Assembly: GCA_023150475.1 (NCBI GenBank)
Contig: JAKLKU010000006.1
Location: forward strand, 1 to 64,000
DNA: 64,000 bases
Direction of reading: 5' to 3'
Origin: Planctomycetota bacterium
GTDB taxonomy: Bacteria; Planctomycetota; UBA1135; GCA-002686595
Both the position numbers and the translations under genes were made by a program. Within the stretch, counting starts at the first letter, position 1. The number at the start of each line of letters is the position of its first letter. Of the stretch, positions 8,202-18,781 are shown piece by piece. A model generated the notes under the pieces. It was not told where the DNA came from. It saw only the letters and a list, made by a program, of their open reading frames with translations, and did no database searches.

Positions 8202-8202
8202 C

Positions 8203-9861
8203 ATGCAAGCGAACAAGCATCTTCTGCTGTGGACGAGCTTGGTGACTCTCGCGTTGCTCGTCTTCGCCGCGGCGAACGAGAACGTGTTCAAGGAATGGCG
8301 GCGCGTGCAGTCCGCCGCGAGCGGGCCCTCGGGACCGATCGACGTGCACCTGCGTCAGGTGGTCGTGCCCACGCTCGCCGTCGCCGATCGTTGCGTGACG
8401 TGTCACGTCGGCATGGCGGCGGGCGAGCCTGTCGTCGCGGGCGATCCGACACTCAAGCGCCACCCCGACGTCGGTCACGACCCGAACGTGATGGGTTGCA
8501 CGGCGTGTCACGCCGGGCAAGGGCGCGCGACCGAGAAGGCCGCCGCGCACGGCGACGTGCACTTCTGGCCGACGCCGATGATCCCGTTGCGCTATGCGGA
8601 TGCGGGTTGCGGCGGTTGTCACACGCACATCGCGGTGCCGACCGTCGACCGGCTCGCGGCGGGCGAGCGCGCGTTCGAGCGCAACGACTGTCTCGCCTGC
8701 CACAAGCTCGACGGCCGCGGCGGCACGCTGCGTCCGCTCGGCGCCGGCGGGATGGAGGGGCCGGACCTGTCGTTCGTCGGCGCGCGCGCGTTCCGCGTGG
8801 ACTGGTACGACGCGCACCTCGCGCGGCGTGGCGAAGCCAGCGGCGGACCGTGGGACGACTCGTTCGGGCCGCTGTCGAGAGAGGATCGTGACGCGCTCGA
8901 CGCATTCCTGCGCTCGCGCGTCGGAGCGCCGAAGCTCGTGCAGGCGAAGGCGACCTTCAACTCGCTCGGCTGCCGCGGTTGCCACAAGATCGCCGGCGTC
9001 GGAGGCGACGACGGGCCCGAGCTGACGCTCGAGGGCGCCAAGGATCCCGGTCGGATCGACTTCACGCACGTGCGCGGCGAACACGATCTCGCCAACTGGC
9101 TCGCGGAGCACTTCCGTTCGCCCGCGACGCTCGTGCCGGGCTCGCAGATGCCGGTGCTGAGCCTGAGCGAGCCGCAGATCGACCTGCTCGTGCGCTACAT
9201 GCTCTCGCTGCGGCGTGCGAACGTGCCCGAAGCGTGGTGGCCGAAGGATCGTGTGCGCGCGGAGCGCTTGGGCGAGCGCGAGTTCTCGGTCGACGGCGCG
9301 ACGCTGTACGGCAGCTTCTGCGCTGCGTGCCACGGACCGAACGGCGAGGGCATGCGCTATCCGGGTATGCCGGCGTTTCCCGCGATCGGCAACCCGGACT
9401 TCCTTGCGGTCGCGTCCGACGAGTTCCTGACGAGCACGATCGCGCACGGTCGACCCGGTCGTCGCATGGGCGCGTGGGGCGAGGGCTCCGGCGGACTGCG
9501 CGCGAGCGAGATCGCGACCGTCGTCGCGCATCTGCGCTCGCTCGGCGGCGTCGCGCTCGAACCCGACTCGCGCGCACCACGCTGGGTGCGAGGCGACGCC
9601 GCCCTGGGCGCTCAGCTCTACGGCGCGCACTGCATGCAGTGCCACGGCGCTCGAGGCGAGGGCGGCGAGGGGCCGGCGCTCGCGAACGCCGGGCTGCTCG
9701 CGAACGCGACCGACACTTATCTCTTCGAGACCATCCGCCGCGGACGCCGCGGCACGACGATGCAGGGCTTCGCCCAGCCGAGCACGGTGCGACCGACGCT
9801 CGCCGATCCTGAGATCGAATCGATCGTCACGTTCCTGCGTTCCTGGGAGAACCAACCATGA
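8203..9861 (+). CDS. Membrane-anchored seven-heme cytochrome c
   Basis: Seven CXXCH sites are present: CVTCH, CTACH, CGGCH, CLACH, CRGCH, CAACH and CMQCH. The 552-residue protein has an uncleaved-looking N-terminal hydrophobic helix ([15 protein letters not shown]) and is otherwise periplasmic. The first three sites form a compact multiheme block; the fourth and fifth are in class-I-like segments; the last two are a pair of monoheme cytochrome c domains ([13 protein letters not shown] and [13 protein letters not shown]), suggesting internal duplication. Sitting between cytochrome b and the molybdenum subunit, it is the obvious carrier from the Rieske protein to, or from, the NarG/NxrA-like enzyme. 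The stop overlaps the next start by ATGA. Confidence 0.93.
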   Translation: MQANKHLLLWTSLVTLALLVFAAANENVFKEWRRVQSAASGPSGPIDVHLRQVVVPTLAVADRCVTCHVGMAAGEPVVAGDPTLKRHPDVGHDPNVMGCTACHAGQGRATEKAAAHGDVHFWPTPMIPLRYADAGCGGCHTHIAVPTVDRLAAGERAFERNDCLACHKLDGRGGTLRPLGAGGMEGPDLSFVGARAFRVDWYDAHLARRGEASGGPWDDSFGPLSREDRDALDAFLRSRVGAPKLVQAKATFNSLGCRGCHKIAGVGGDDGPELTLEGAKDPGRIDFTHVRGEHDLANWLAEHFRSPATLVPGSQMPVLSLSEPQIDLLVRYMLSLRRANVPEAWWPKDRVRAERLGEREFSVDGATLYGSFCAACHGPNGEGMRYPGMPAFPAIGNPDFLAVASDEFLTSTIAHGRPGRRMGAWGEGSGGLRASEIATVVAHLRSLGGVALEPDSRAPRWVRGDAALGAQLYGAHCMQCHGARGEGGEGPALANAGLLANATDTYLFETIRRGRRGTTMQGFAQPSTVRPTLADPEIESIVTFLRSWENQP

Positions 9862-12800
9862 GCCCTCGCGGCATCGATCGGCGGCAATTCCTCGTGGCGG
9901 CGGAGACCGCCGGCTTCGCGGCCTTCCTGAGCTCGACGATCCGCGCGTGGGGTCTCGATTCGCCCGACAACCCGCTGGCGTCGTATCCCGACCGCTCGTG
10001 GGAGCGCGTGTATCGGGATCTCTTCCAGCACGACTCGACGTTTCACTTCCTCTGCGCACCGAACGACACGCATAACTGCTTGATCAAGAGCTTCGTGCGC
10101 TCCGGCGTCGTCACGCGCCTCGGACCGAGCATGCGCTACGGCGAAGCGGCCGACCTGCAGGGCAACGCGACGACGCACCGTTGGGATCCGCGGATCTGCC
10201 AGAAGGGCCTCGCGTTGACGAGGCGCTTCTACGGCGACCGGCGCGTGCGGCACTGCATGGTGCGCAAGGGCTTCAAAGCGTGGCACGACGCGGGTTTCCC
10301 GCGCGCCGAGAACGGGCTCCCGCCGAAGGAGTACTTCGAGCGAGCGCGCGATCAGTGGGTGCGCGCGACGCACGACGAAGCGGCGGCGATCGCGGCGGCG
10401 GCCGCGACGAACATCGCGCAGACGTACACCGGCGAAGAGGGCAAGAAGAAGCTGCTCGCGCAGCACTACGACGAAGCCTGCGTCGAAGCAACCAAGGGCG
10501 TCGGCACCCAGGTGCTCAAGTTCCGCGGCGGTATGCCGTTGCTCGGCATCACGCGCGTGTTCGGCATGTACCGCGTCGCGAACTCGATGGCGCTGCTCGA
10601 CGCCTGGATCCGAAAGGTCGGGCCGGATGAGGCGGTCGGCGCGCGCGGCTTCGACAACTACTCGTGGCACACCGATCTGCCGCCGGGTCACCCGATGGTC
10701 ACCGGGCAACAGACGGTCGAGTTCGACCTGTCGTCGGTCGAGTACGCGAAGACTGTTGTCGTCTGGGGCATGAACTGGATCACGACGAAGATGCCCGACG
10801 CGCATTGGCTGACCGAAGCGCGCATCAAGGGCACACGCGTGATCGTAATCGCTTGCGAGTACTCGGCGACGGCGACCAAGGCCGATGACGCGGTGGTCGT
10901 GCGACCGGGCATGACGCCGGCGCTCGCGCTCGGCTTCGCGCACGTGATCTTGAAGGAGAAGCTCTTCGACGCCGACTACGTCAAGCGTTGGACTGACCTG
11001 CCGCTGCTCGTTCGAATGGACTCTCTGAAGCTCCTGCGAGCGAGCGAGGTATTCGGCGGCGAGGTCGCTGCGCTCTCGAACCAGACGCACGTGCTCGCCG
11101 ACGGCGAGAAAACCCCGCCGCCGATCGCGCAGCGCGACGCGGTCTTCACTTCGAGGTTGCGTGAAGAGTGGGGCGATTTCGTCTGGTGGGATGCGCAGAG
11201 CGACGGGCCCAAGGCCTTGACGCGCGACCAGGTCGGCAAGCACTCCGAGGTCGGCGATCCGCGGCTCGAAGGTTCGCTCGAGGTGACGCTCGCCGACGGC
11301 ACGAAGGTGCGCTGTCGCCCGGTGTTCGACCTCGTGCAGGAGTACTGCGCGCACTTCGATCCGAAGACGACCGAGGAGATGACGTGGGCGCCGGCCGACA
11401 CGGTGCAGACGCTCGCTCGGCACTTCGCGAGGGAACCCGGCACAACGCTGTTCGCGCTCGGCATGGGCCCGAACCAATTCTTCAACAGCGACAACAAGGA
11501 CCGAGCGGTGTTCCTGCTCGCGGCGTTGACTGGCAACGTCGGCAAGATCGGTGGGAACGTCGGCTCGTTCGCGGGCAACTACCGCACGGCGTTCTTCAAC
11601 GGCTCGCCACAGTGGATCAACGAGAACCCATTCGACATCGAGCTCGATCCGGCGAAGTCCGCGCGCGTCAAGCAGTACTGGAAGGCCGAGTCGGCGCACT
11701 ACTACAACCACGAGGACCATCCGCTACGCGTCGGCAAGAAGCTGCTCACCGGCTCGACGCACATGCCGACTCCGACGAAGTCGATGTGGTTTGCCAACGC
11801 GAACTCGATCCTCGGCAACGTCAAGTGGCACTACAACACGGTGATCAACGTCTTGCCGCGCATCGAGATGATCGCGGTCAACGAATGGTGGTGGTCGACG
11901 TCGTGCGAGTGGGCCGATGTCGTGTTCGCGGTCGACTCGTGGGCGGAGCTCAAGCACCCCGACATGACCGCGTCGGTGACGAACCCATTCCTCCAGGTCT
12001 TCCCGCGCACACCGTTGCCGCGTGTCTTCGAAACCGTCGGCGACATCGACGTCCAGATGAAGTTCTGCGAGCAGATGGCGAGGATCACCGGCGATCAGCG
12101 CTTCGTCGACTACTGGAAGTTCGTGCGCGAGCACCGCACTGAGGTTTACCTACAGCGGATCCTAGACAACTCGACCAACACGAAGGGTTACAAGATCGAC
12201 GAGCTCGAGGCGAAAGCCAAGGAAGGCGTGCCGACTCTGTTGATGAGTCGCACGTCACCGAAGTCGGTCGGCCACGAGCAGGTCCACGACTCGCGTCCCT
12301 GGTACACGAAGTCGGGCCGGCTCGAGTTCTATCGCGACGAGAACGAGTTCATCGAAGCGGGCGAGAACCTGCCTGTGCACCGAGAGCCGATCGACTCGAC
12401 GTTCTACGAGCCCAACGTGATCGTCGCTCCGAAGCACGAGGCGATCCGACCGCACGGTCCCGAGGACTACGGTGTCGAGCGCTCCGACCAGTCGTGCGAG
12501 GTCCGACAAGGCCGTAACGTGGTCAAGACGTGGGCGGAGGAGAAGGTCTCGCCGCACCCGCTCGCGAAGGACGGCTATCGCTTCATTTTCCACACGCCGA
12601 AGTACCGGCACGGCTCGCACACGACGCCGATCGACACCGACATGGTCGCGATTCTCTTCGGTCCATTCGGCGACGTGTACCGCCACGACAAGCGCATGCC
12701 TTTCGTCACCGAAGGCTACGTCGATATCCATCCGTCCGACGCGAAGGAGCTCGGCATCGAGGACGGCGACTACGTGTGGATCGACTCCGACCCCTCGGAT

Positions 12801-13313
12801 CGTCCGTTCCGCGGTTGGCAGCAGAACGCCAAGGACTACGCGTTCGCGCGCTGCATGGCGCGGGCTCGCTACTACCCCGGCACGCCGCGCGGGGTGACGC
12901 GCATGTGGTTCAACATGTACGGCGCGACGCCGGGCTCGGTCGAAGGCCAAGCGACGCGCAAGGACGGCCTCGCGAAGAACCCGCGCACCAACTACCAAGC
13001 GATGTTCCGGTCGGGTTCGCACCAATCCGCGACGCGCGGTTGGCTGAAGCCGACGTGGATGACCGATTCGCTGGTGCGCAAGGAGATGTTCGGGCAATCG
13101 ATCGGCAAAGGCTTCCTGCCCGACGTGCACTGTCCGACCGGCGCGCCGCGCGAGTCGATCGTGAAGCTCAGCAAGGCGGAACCCGGCGGCATCGACGCCA
13201 AGGGACTTTGGCGACCCGCGGCGCAAGGGCTACGTCCGCGCTACGAGAACGACGCGATGAACAAGTACCTCGCCGGCGGCTTCGTGTCCGGCAGCACCGA
13301 GAAGAAAGGCTGA
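9858..13313 (+). CDS. Nitrate reductase / nitrite oxidoreductase-like molybdenum catalytic subunit (NarG/NxrA-like)
   Basis: This is a type II DMSO-reductase-family catalytic subunit of 1151 residues, close to NarG/NxrA length. A twin-arginine signal ([15 protein letters not shown]) indicates the enzyme faces outward. The FS0 region has His63, Cys66, Cys74 ([13 protein letters not shown]) and Cys114 (DPRICQKG); the APNDTH insertion resembles what I recall of Nitrospira/Kuenenia-type NxrA rather than E. coli NarG (His-X3-Cys-X3-Cys). The molybdenum-ligand region reads WHTDLPPG with Asp273 aligning to the NarG aspartate. The direction of catalysis cannot be read from the sequence, and related selenate, chlorate and perchlorate reductases belong to the same family, so the substrate is inferred from context (nitric oxide reductase downstream, moaA next door). 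Confidence 0.88.
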   Translation: MSPRGIDRRQFLVAAETAGFAAFLSSTIRAWGLDSPDNPLASYPDRSWERVYRDLFQHDSTFHFLCAPNDTHNCLIKSFVRSGVVTRLGPSMRYGEAADLQGNATTHRWDPRICQKGLALTRRFYGDRRVRHCMVRKGFKAWHDAGFPRAENGLPPKEYFERARDQWVRATHDEAAAIAAAAATNIAQTYTGEEGKKKLLAQHYDEACVEATKGVGTQVLKFRGGMPLLGITRVFGMYRVANSMALLDAWIRKVGPDEAVGARGFDNYSWHTDLPPGHPMVTGQQTVEFDLSSVEYAKTVVVWGMNWITTKMPDAHWLTEARIKGTRVIVIACEYSATATKADDAVVVRPGMTPALALGFAHVILKEKLFDADYVKRWTDLPLLVRMDSLKLLRASEVFGGEVAALSNQTHVLADGEKTPPPIAQRDAVFTSRLREEWGDFVWWDAQSDGPKALTRDQVGKHSEVGDPRLEGSLEVTLADGTKVRCRPVFDLVQEYCAHFDPKTTEEMTWAPADTVQTLARHFAREPGTTLFALGMGPNQFFNSDNKDRAVFLLAALTGNVGKIGGNVGSFAGNYRTAFFNGSPQWINENPFDIELDPAKSARVKQYWKAESAHYYNHEDHPLRVGKKLLTGSTHMPTPTKSMWFANANSILGNVKWHYNTVINVLPRIEMIAVNEWWWSTSCEWADVVFAVDSWAELKHPDMTASVTNPFLQVFPRTPLPRVFETVGDIDVQMKFCEQMARITGDQRFVDYWKFVREHRTEVYLQRILDNSTNTKGYKIDELEAKAKEGVPTLLMSRTSPKSVGHEQVHDSRPWYTKSGRLEFYRDENEFIEAGENLPVHREPIDSTFYEPNVIVAPKHEAIRPHGPEDYGVERSDQSCEVRQGRNVVKTWAEEKVSPHPLAKDGYRFIFHTPKYRHGSHTTPIDTDMVAILFGPFGDVYRHDKRMPFVTEGYVDIHPSDAKELGIEDGDYVWIDSDPSDRPFRGWQQNAKDYAFARCMARARYYPGTPRGVTRMWFNMYGATPGSVEGQATRKDGLAKNPRTNYQAMFRSGSHQSATRGWLKPTWMTDSLVRKEMFGQSIGKGFLPDVHCPTGAPRESIVKLSKAEPGGIDAKGLWRPAAQGLRPRYENDAMNKYLAGGFVSGSTEKKG

Positions 13314-13316
13314 GCG

Positions 13317-14438
13317 ATGGCACGCGTGAAGAACTGGCAGCTCGGACGCGAGATGTCGTACTGGTATCCCGAGTCGCGACCGAAGAAGCAGTTCGCAGCG
13401 ATCTTCGACACCAACAAGTGCATCGCGTGTCAGACGTGCACGCTGGCGTGCAAGACGACGTGGACCTCGGGTCGCGGACAGGAGTACATGCTCTGGAACA
13501 ACGTCGAGACCAAACCCTACGGTTTCTATCCGCTCGGGTGGGATGTCAAGCTGCTCGCCGAGCTCGGTGCGCAACAGTGGAATGGCTCGGTCTACGAAGG
13601 TCGGACGGTCTTCGAAGCGGCGCGGCCCGGCGAGCGTGCGCTCGGCTGGCGACCCGGCGAGCAGGACTACGCGCACCCGAACGTCGGCGAGGACGACTGC
13701 GCGGGCAACATCGACAAGGGCGCAGCCTTTGCTGGTGTGCACATGGCGTGGTTCTTCTACCTCGCGCGCATCTGCAACCACTGCACGTACCCGGCGTGTC
13801 TCGCGTCGTGTCCGCGTGGTTCGATCTACAAGCGGCCCGAGGACGGCATCGTCGTGCTCGATCAGAGCCGGTGCCGCGGATACCAGGAGTGCGTCAAGGC
13901 CTGTCCGTACAAGAAGGTCTTCTACAACCCCATGACGGGCACGTCGGAGAAGTGCATCGCGTGCTACCCGAAGATCGAGAAGGGCCTGCAGCCGCAGTGC
14001 TTCGTCAATTGCATCGGGAAGATTCGCCTCGCCGGCTTCGTCTCGCAGCCCGAGGATGCGAACCCGGACAATCCGATCGACTACCTCGTTCACGTGCGCA
14101 AGCTCGCCAAGCCGCTGTTTCCGCAGCTTGGCCTAGAACCGAACATCTACTACCTGCCGCCGGTGCACGTTCCGGCGCAGTTCAGCCAGCAGATGTTCGG
14201 CCCTGGCATCGAGCACGCCGTGCGCGAGTACACGCACGCAGACGCGGATCTCGCCGGGCTGCTCGGACTGTTCGGCTCGACCGAGCAGATCGTTCCGCGC
14301 TGGAAGCGCACCGGCGATTTCGCATACGGCCTCGCCGAGGACGGCACGGAGCTCGTGAAGGTCCCGCTGCGCGAGCCGATCCACGAGCGCCTCGCGCTCG
14401 ACCCGAAGTTCGACGTGATGCGCACCAACTGTCCGTGA
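13317..14438 (+). CDS. NarH/NxrB-like iron-sulfur subunit
   Basis: This beta subunit carries electrons between the molybdenum subunit and the heme partner through four Fe-S clusters. The 373-residue protein has the first ferredoxin motif [11 protein letters not shown] (Cys 35, 38, 41, 45), then [26 protein letters not shown] and CIACYP with a distant CFVNC. In CRGYQEC a Tyr occupies the position of the Trp that replaces a cluster Cys in NarH, consistent with one [3Fe-4S] cluster. It has no signal peptide, as expected for a subunit co-exported with the Tat-dependent alpha subunit. It starts three bases after the alpha stop. It is clearly shorter than NarH of E. coli. Confidence 0.93.
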   Translation: MARVKNWQLGREMSYWYPESRPKKQFAAIFDTNKCIACQTCTLACKTTWTSGRGQEYMLWNNVETKPYGFYPLGWDVKLLAELGAQQWNGSVYEGRTVFEAARPGERALGWRPGEQDYAHPNVGEDDCAGNIDKGAAFAGVHMAWFFYLARICNHCTYPACLASCPRGSIYKRPEDGIVVLDQSRCRGYQECVKACPYKKVFYNPMTGTSEKCIACYPKIEKGLQPQCFVNCIGKIRLAGFVSQPEDANPDNPIDYLVHVRKLAKPLFPQLGLEPNIYYLPPVHVPAQFSQQMFGPGIEHAVREYTHADADLAGLLGLFGSTEQIVPRWKRTGDFAYGLAEDGTELVKVPLREPIHERLALDPKFDVMRTNCP

Positions 14439-14449
14439 AAGGAGCCGCC

Positions 14450-15310
14450 ATGAAGTCGTCCTCTTCGCTGCTGTTCGCGCTCGCTCTCGGAATCGTCGCC
14501 TGCGCGAAGGGCAAGCCGCCGGCCGTGCCGGTCGAGGTCGTGGTCCAGCCGAACACAGGCGCGCTCCCCGACGATCCGTCGGACGCGCGCTGGCAGAGCG
14601 CGCTCGAGTATCCCGCCGCGCTGATTCCGCAGGACATGGTCGAGCCGCGTCAGATGCAGATCTCGACGCGCGAGGTCAAGGTCCGCGCGCTGAGCGACGG
14701 CTCGCGCATCGCGTTCCGCTTGGAATGGAGCGACGCGACGGAGGACGATCTCCCGATGCCCGCGACGTTCAGCGACGCGTGCGCCGTGCAGTTGCCCGCC
14801 GCGACCGCGCAGGACGTGCCCGCGCCGCAGATGGGCGAGACCGGCCGGCCGGTCGAGATCACGCTGTGGCGCGCGTCGTGGCAAGCGACCGTCGACGGGC
14901 GCGGCGACACAATCCAAGACATCCATCCGAACGCCGTGCCCGATCACTATCCGTTCCAAGCCGACGCGCTCGAGCCCGGCTCGGACGCGCAGCGCGCGAT
15001 GGAGCTGCGTTTCGCGCCCGCGCGAGCCTTGGGCAACGCGATGTCCGGTCCGCGCGCAGAGCCGGTCGAAGACTTGGTCGCGCAAGGTCCTGGAACGCTG
15101 ACGCCAGCGGCGGCGACCAGCTCGACCGGTCGCGGCGAGCGCACGGCGAACGGTTGGGCCGTGGTGTTGACGCGGCGCGTGCCCGACGGGCTCGCCGCAG
15201 GTAAGCGCACCCAGGTCGCGTTCGCCGTGTGGGAAGGCAGCGGCGAGGAAGTCGGCGCGCGCAAGATGCGCACCGGCTGGACACCGCTCTTGATCGAGGT
15301 GAAGCCGTGA
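14450..15310 (+). CDS. Lipoprotein gamma-like subunit (heme b-binding type II DMSO reductase family)
   Basis: The 286-residue protein starts with a lipoprotein signal ([15 protein letters not shown], lipobox IVAC), so it is exported and lipid-anchored. The rest is beta-rich ([13 protein letters not shown] near 48, [16 protein letters not shown] near 88), the layout of EbdC/NxrC-like gamma subunits that bind a b heme and hand electrons to cytochrome c. It replaces the membrane subunit NarI, which is absent. AAAGGAG lies just before the ATG, and the stop overlaps the next gene by GTGA. Heme-binding residues cannot be fixed by eye, so the heme claim rests on family and position. Confidence 0.75.
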   Translation: MKSSSSLLFALALGIVACAKGKPPAVPVEVVVQPNTGALPDDPSDARWQSALEYPAALIPQDMVEPRQMQISTREVKVRALSDGSRIAFRLEWSDATEDDLPMPATFSDACAVQLPAATAQDVPAPQMGETGRPVEITLWRASWQATVDGRGDTIQDIHPNAVPDHYPFQADALEPGSDAQRAMELRFAPARALGNAMSGPRAEPVEDLVAQGPGTLTPAAATSSTGRGERTANGWAVVLTRRVPDGLAAGKRTQVAFAVWEGSGEEVGARKMRTGWTPLLIEVKP

Positions 15311-16038
15311 CCACGTCGCCTCGTGTGCTCGACCCGCGCGCCGTCGAGCTCCTGCGCACCGCCCGCGATTGGCGCTTGGTCGGCTTGCTGTTCGAGCGAC
15401 CGCACGGCATCTGGCTGTCGGAGATCACCGACCTCGCTCTCGGCTGCGACGACGCCGACTTGGCGCGAGCAGCGGCTTCTGCGCGCGACGCCGACGAAGG
15501 CGACTACCTCGCGTTGCTCGGTCCGGCCGGCACCGTGAGTCCGCGCGAGGCCGGCTACCGCAAGACGACGGATCCCGCGCGCTTGCTCGCGGAGATCCAG
15601 GCGTACTACGAAGCCTTCGCGTTCCATCCCGAAGCCGAAGATCCGCCCGATCACGTCGCCGTCGAGGCGGGCTTCCTCGGTTGGCTGTGCCTCAAGCAAG
15701 CGTACGCACTCGTCGACGGCGGCTCCGAAGCGCTGTCGGTCACCGCGGACGCAGCGCAGAGCTTCGTCGCCGAGCACCTCGCGTGCGTCGCGCACGGGAT
15801 CGAGCACCGGCTCGCGTCGCACGAGGAGAGTTACCTGCTGCACGCCGCGCGCGCCTTGATCGCGCGCGTCGGCCCGTTGCCCAAGGTGCTCGAGGGCGAC
15901 TGGGTTCCGTCCGGGCTCGAGCACAGCCATTGCTCGGTCACCTGCGGACTCAACGGCGGCGCCGACAAGCAGGCCGTCGGGGAGGGCGACGAGATCCCGC
16001 CGGAGTTCCGCTTCGGGCTGCCCGCGAGCGACTGCTGA
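15307..16038 (+). CDS. TorD/NarJ-like chaperone for the molybdenum subunit
   Basis: TorD-family chaperones bind the Tat signal and apo-form of molybdenum enzymes and guide cofactor insertion before export. The 243-residue, mostly helical protein starts at GTG 15307, overlapping the previous stop (GTGA). The family hallmark is present in [20 protein letters not shown] (pattern E..DH....E). It is cytoplasmic with no signal. As the last gene of the operon it is the expected maturation partner of the 9858-13313 product. No transcription terminator was recognised after it. Confidence 0.88.
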   Translation: MTTSPRVLDPRAVELLRTARDWRLVGLLFERPHGIWLSEITDLALGCDDADLARAAASARDADEGDYLALLGPAGTVSPREAGYRKTTDPARLLAEIQAYYEAFAFHPEAEDPPDHVAVEAGFLGWLCLKQAYALVDGGSEALSVTADAAQSFVAEHLACVAHGIEHRLASHEESYLLHAARALIARVGPLPKVLEGDWVPSGLEHSHCSVTCGLNGGADKQAVGEGDEIPPEFRFGLPASDC

Positions 16039-16065
16039 ACCCGGTGCTGAACTTGCCGGCACGCT

Positions 16066-16233
16066 CTCTACCAGGCCGCCGCTGCGCGTGAGCGCGAGCT
16101 GCGCGGCCACCGCGCCGAGCTCCAGCTCGGTGTCAACGAGCTGGCTTCGATCGATCGCGTGGCACTGGGCCGCGCCCTGGTCGAGGCCGGAATCTTGGAG
16201 GTCCGATGGCGGTCCGTCTCTCCACCGATTTAA
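16066..16233 (+). pseudogene. Startless coding remnant after the redox operon
   Basis: A 55-codon stretch without a start codon reads as convincing protein (RERELRGHRAELQLG, then ASIDRVALGRALVEAGILE) and ends at TAA 16231-16233. A stop lies in frame at 16048. It looks like the 3' end of a gene whose front was lost, perhaps when the island to the right inserted. I do not recognise the family. Confidence 0.3.
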
Positions 16234-16793
16234 TGGCTCAAGTGTCCGGGCTTTCCTGGGGGGAACAATCTTCAGGCTTGAGCCCAGGCGACCGAATCTC
16301 CCTGGGCAACGAGCTTTCCCTAGCGTCCAAGTTGCTCGATCATGTGACGGACCGCCTGGGATTGGAATTCGGGGGCTGTCTTGCGTTCGCGGAGAATCAT
16401 CTTTCGCGCGCCGTCACAAACCGGATCTGGTACGGACCTTGAACGGATCTGGTACGGAGAACGCGTGTTTCTCGCCCCACATGGGCGACGTTCGTTGACG
16501 TAACGCCGCGGCACTGCAGGCATTTGCGGCGACCCGCCCCGTTCACCCTGCCTCGGGCTCGGTCACCTTCGTTCACTTTCGGTGTCCGGGCGCGGCGGAA
16601 GCAGACTCAAAGGGTCCCCGCGCGCAATCAAAAGCGGCCGCGGGTTTAGGCATTCTGTTCGATCTTGCGTCCAGCGGTACGCGCTGTAGCTTTCGGTGTC
16701 AACGCCTCGCCTCAATTCCAAGTCGGCGCAAGCCAAGAAGTCCAAGTCGGCGCGGCGGATCGACCGCTCCTTCGTCTTCAACGGACTCTTGGC
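16234..16793. other. 560-base left margin of the mobile island, no clear gene
   Basis: Base composition is less GC-biased here than in the neighbouring genes. Short frames (for example 16206-16442) lack RBS and recognisable features. The stretch contains the 15-bp direct repeat at 16422 and 16444 and precedes the methylase gene. It may hold the island boundary, but no attachment site could be fixed. Confidence 0.45.
16422..16458. repeat. 15-bp direct repeat, two copies
   Basis: CGGATCTGGTACGGA occurs at 16422-16436 and again at 16444-16458, seven bases apart. It is in noncoding DNA at the left margin of the mobile island and could be a regulatory iteron or recombination scar. Confidence 0.7.
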
Positions 16794-18062
16794 ATGGAAC
16801 TCAACGCGCTCGCCGTCGAGTGGGTCGCGATCGACTCGCTCTTCCTGAACCCCTCCAACCCGCGCCTCAACGATCCCGCCGTCCCGCACGTTGCCGCGTC
16901 GTTGAAGCGCTTCGGCTGGCAGCAGCCGCTGGTCGCCAAACCCTCGGGTGAGGTGATCGCAGGCAACACGCGCCTGAAAGCGGCGAAGTCGCTCGGGATG
17001 CCCGAGGTGCCGGTGGTGCGCTTCCTCGGCACCGACCTCGACGCGACGGCGTACTCGATCGCCGACAACAAGACCCACGAGTTCGCGCTATGGGACGAGC
17101 CCGCGCTCGCGAAGCTGCTGGAGGAGCTGCGCGCCGAAGACTCGCTCGACGGCGTGGGGTACAGCTCGGCGGAGATCGACGCACTGCTCGCCGAGCTCGA
17201 CGGCGCGACGCCGCGCGTGATCGAGGATGAAGGCCCCGAGCCGCCGCCGGTGAACGCGGCCGCGCGCCGCGGCGATCTGTGGACGCTCGGCGACCATCGC
17301 CTGCTCTGCGGCGACAGCACGAGCGCAGAGGACCTTGCGCGCCTGATGGACGGCGAGAAGGCGACGCTCTTCGCGACCGACCCGCCGTACTGCGTCGACT
17401 ACACTGGCAACGACCGTCCGATCCACGACGGCAAGTCGAGCGGCAAGGACTGGAGCCACGTTTACCGGGAGGTCGACATCGAGGATCTCGGAAAGTTCCT
17501 CGACGGCGTCTTTTCGGCCGCGCTGCCGCACCTCGCCGAGCGCGCGCCGATCTACGTGTGGCACGCGCACGTGCAGCAGCCGACGATTGCGGCGGCGTTC
17601 GAGCGGCACGGGCTCTTGCTGCACCAGGTCGTGGTCTGGGTGAAGCCCTGCGCGGTCTTCGGGCACTCGTACTTCCGCTGGCGGCACGAGCCGTGCGCCT
17701 TCGGGTGGGTGCAGGGTAAGAAGCCCGAACACGGCGTGGCGCAGCACGACACTGTCTGGGAGGCCGACTGGGACGGCAAGGCGCGCTTCACATCCTTCCA
17801 TCCAACCTCGAAACCGACGCGGCTCTTCGAGCTGCCGATCGAGCTGCACACGCAACGCGGCGGCATTGTGCTCGAACCCTTCAACGGCTCGGGCAGTCAG
17901 ATCATCGCGGCCGAGAAGCTCGGTCGCCGATGCCGCGCGATGGAGATCCAGCCTGCGTTCATCGACGGCACGATCGCGCGGTGGGAGAAGGCGACGGGCA
18001 AGCGCGCGACGCTCGACGGCAAGAGCTTCGAGGGCGTCAAGCTCGAACGAGGCGTGGCGTGA
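16794..18062 (+). CDS. ParB-like nuclease domain fused to an N4/N6 DNA methyltransferase
   Basis: The 422-residue protein joins two phage/mobile-element modules. Residues 1-95 are a ParB N-terminal-type domain (SLFLNPSNPRLND, then the box VIAGNTRLKAAK). Residues about 150-420 are a DNA amino-methyltransferase with the catalytic motif DPPY (ATDPPYCVDYTG) before the SAM motif LEPFNGSGSQIIAAEKLG, the order of beta-class enzymes. Such fusions are common in prophages and may protect element DNA or mark packaging; no restriction endonuclease is nearby. Start ATG 16794 fits the ParB domain start (MELNALAVEWV). Confidence 0.88.
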   Translation: MELNALAVEWVAIDSLFLNPSNPRLNDPAVPHVAASLKRFGWQQPLVAKPSGEVIAGNTRLKAAKSLGMPEVPVVRFLGTDLDATAYSIADNKTHEFALWDEPALAKLLEELRAEDSLDGVGYSSAEIDALLAELDGATPRVIEDEGPEPPPVNAAARRGDLWTLGDHRLLCGDSTSAEDLARLMDGEKATLFATDPPYCVDYTGNDRPIHDGKSSGKDWSHVYREVDIEDLGKFLDGVFSAALPHLAERAPIYVWHAHVQQPTIAAAFERHGLLLHQVVVWVKPCAVFGHSYFRWRHEPCAFGWVQGKKPEHGVAQHDTVWEADWDGKARFTSFHPTSKPTRLFELPIELHTQRGGIVLEPFNGSGSQIIAAEKLGRRCRAMEIQPAFIDGTIARWEKATGKRATLDGKSFEGVKLERGVA

Positions 18063-18111
18063 GTTTTGTGACCGATCTCGGCGGAGACCTGCGAGTCCGA
18101 GGCGCGTCGCC

Positions 18112-18591
18112 ATGAAACGCAAGCTCGGGCTCGACGCGTTCCAGTTCTACTTCTCGCTCGGCGAAGGCCGCTCGTACGAGGCCGTGGCGAATCACTTTGG
18201 CGTGTCGAAGACGACGGTGGCGAACGTCGCGAAGCGCGAAGACTGGCAAGCGAACGTCGAGCGGCTCAACGCCGCCGTGCGCGAGGCGAACGAGAAGCGC
18301 GCGGTCGACGCGGTGACGGCGATGAACGAGCGGCACGCGAAGCTCGCTCGGCTAGCGGCGGGCAAGGGCGCCGAACACTTGGCCCAGGGGCGGATCGAAC
18401 GAACCGCGGACGCGCTGCGGGCGTTGAAGTTCGGCATCGAGGAGGAGCGGCGCGCGGTGCTGGGAGCGAAGACGACAGCGTCGGTCCGAACGAGCGAGGA
18501 TCTGAACGAGAAGGCGCAGGTGCTCGCGGCAAAAATCCGCGCGGCGGTCGCGGCTGCGGGCGCGACGGTGCCTGATCCGCAACGTGTGTAG
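18112..18591 (+). CDS. HTH protein resembling a phage terminase small subunit
   Basis: The 159-residue protein has an N-terminal helix-turn-helix (GRSYEAVANHFGVSKTTVANVAKREDW, residues 19-45; two adjoining pieces) followed by long charged helices and a short C-terminal tail. This is the layout of TerS-type proteins that bind packaging sites. No large terminase, portal or capsid gene is present, so it is either a satellite-type TerS or a degraded prophage remnant. It follows the methylase by 49 bases in the same direction. The call is based on architecture, not on a specific match. Confidence 0.5.
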   Translation: MKRKLGLDAFQFYFSLGEGRSYEAVANHFGVSKTTVANVAKREDWQANVERLNAAVREANEKRAVDAVTAMNERHAKLARLAAGKGAEHLAQGRIERTADALRALKFGIEEERRAVLGAKTTASVRTSEDLNEKAQVLAAKIRAAVAAAGATVPDPQRV

Positions 18592-18754
18592 CGCACTCGC
18601 TTGTGTCGTGCTGAACGCGAACGCGCTCGCCGGTGAGCGCCGTTCGCACGAACCTCACCAGCGAGGTGATCCGCTCGTCGAAACGCATCGAGCTCGGTGA
18701 GGTCGCCTTCAATACTTCGACGAGTTGAGCGTGCATGTCGTCGCGCGCCGATGG

Positions 18755-18766
18755 TGGTGCGCACCA
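18755..18766. promoter_or_regulatory. 12-bp perfect palindrome before a recombinase gene
   Basis: TGGTGCGCACCA reads the same on both strands and lies 15 bases before ATG 18782, where a repressor bound to it would block expression. It is only a candidate operator; GC-rich DNA yields such palindromes by chance now and then. Confidence 0.3.
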
Positions 18767-18781
18767 ACCACGAGGCACGAC

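Noticed and set aside
15300-16060. A NarI-type cytochrome b subunit in the operon
   Set aside because: The only multi-helix membrane protein of the operon is the b6-type cytochrome b at 6639; after the beta subunit come a lipoprotein and a soluble TorD-like chaperone.
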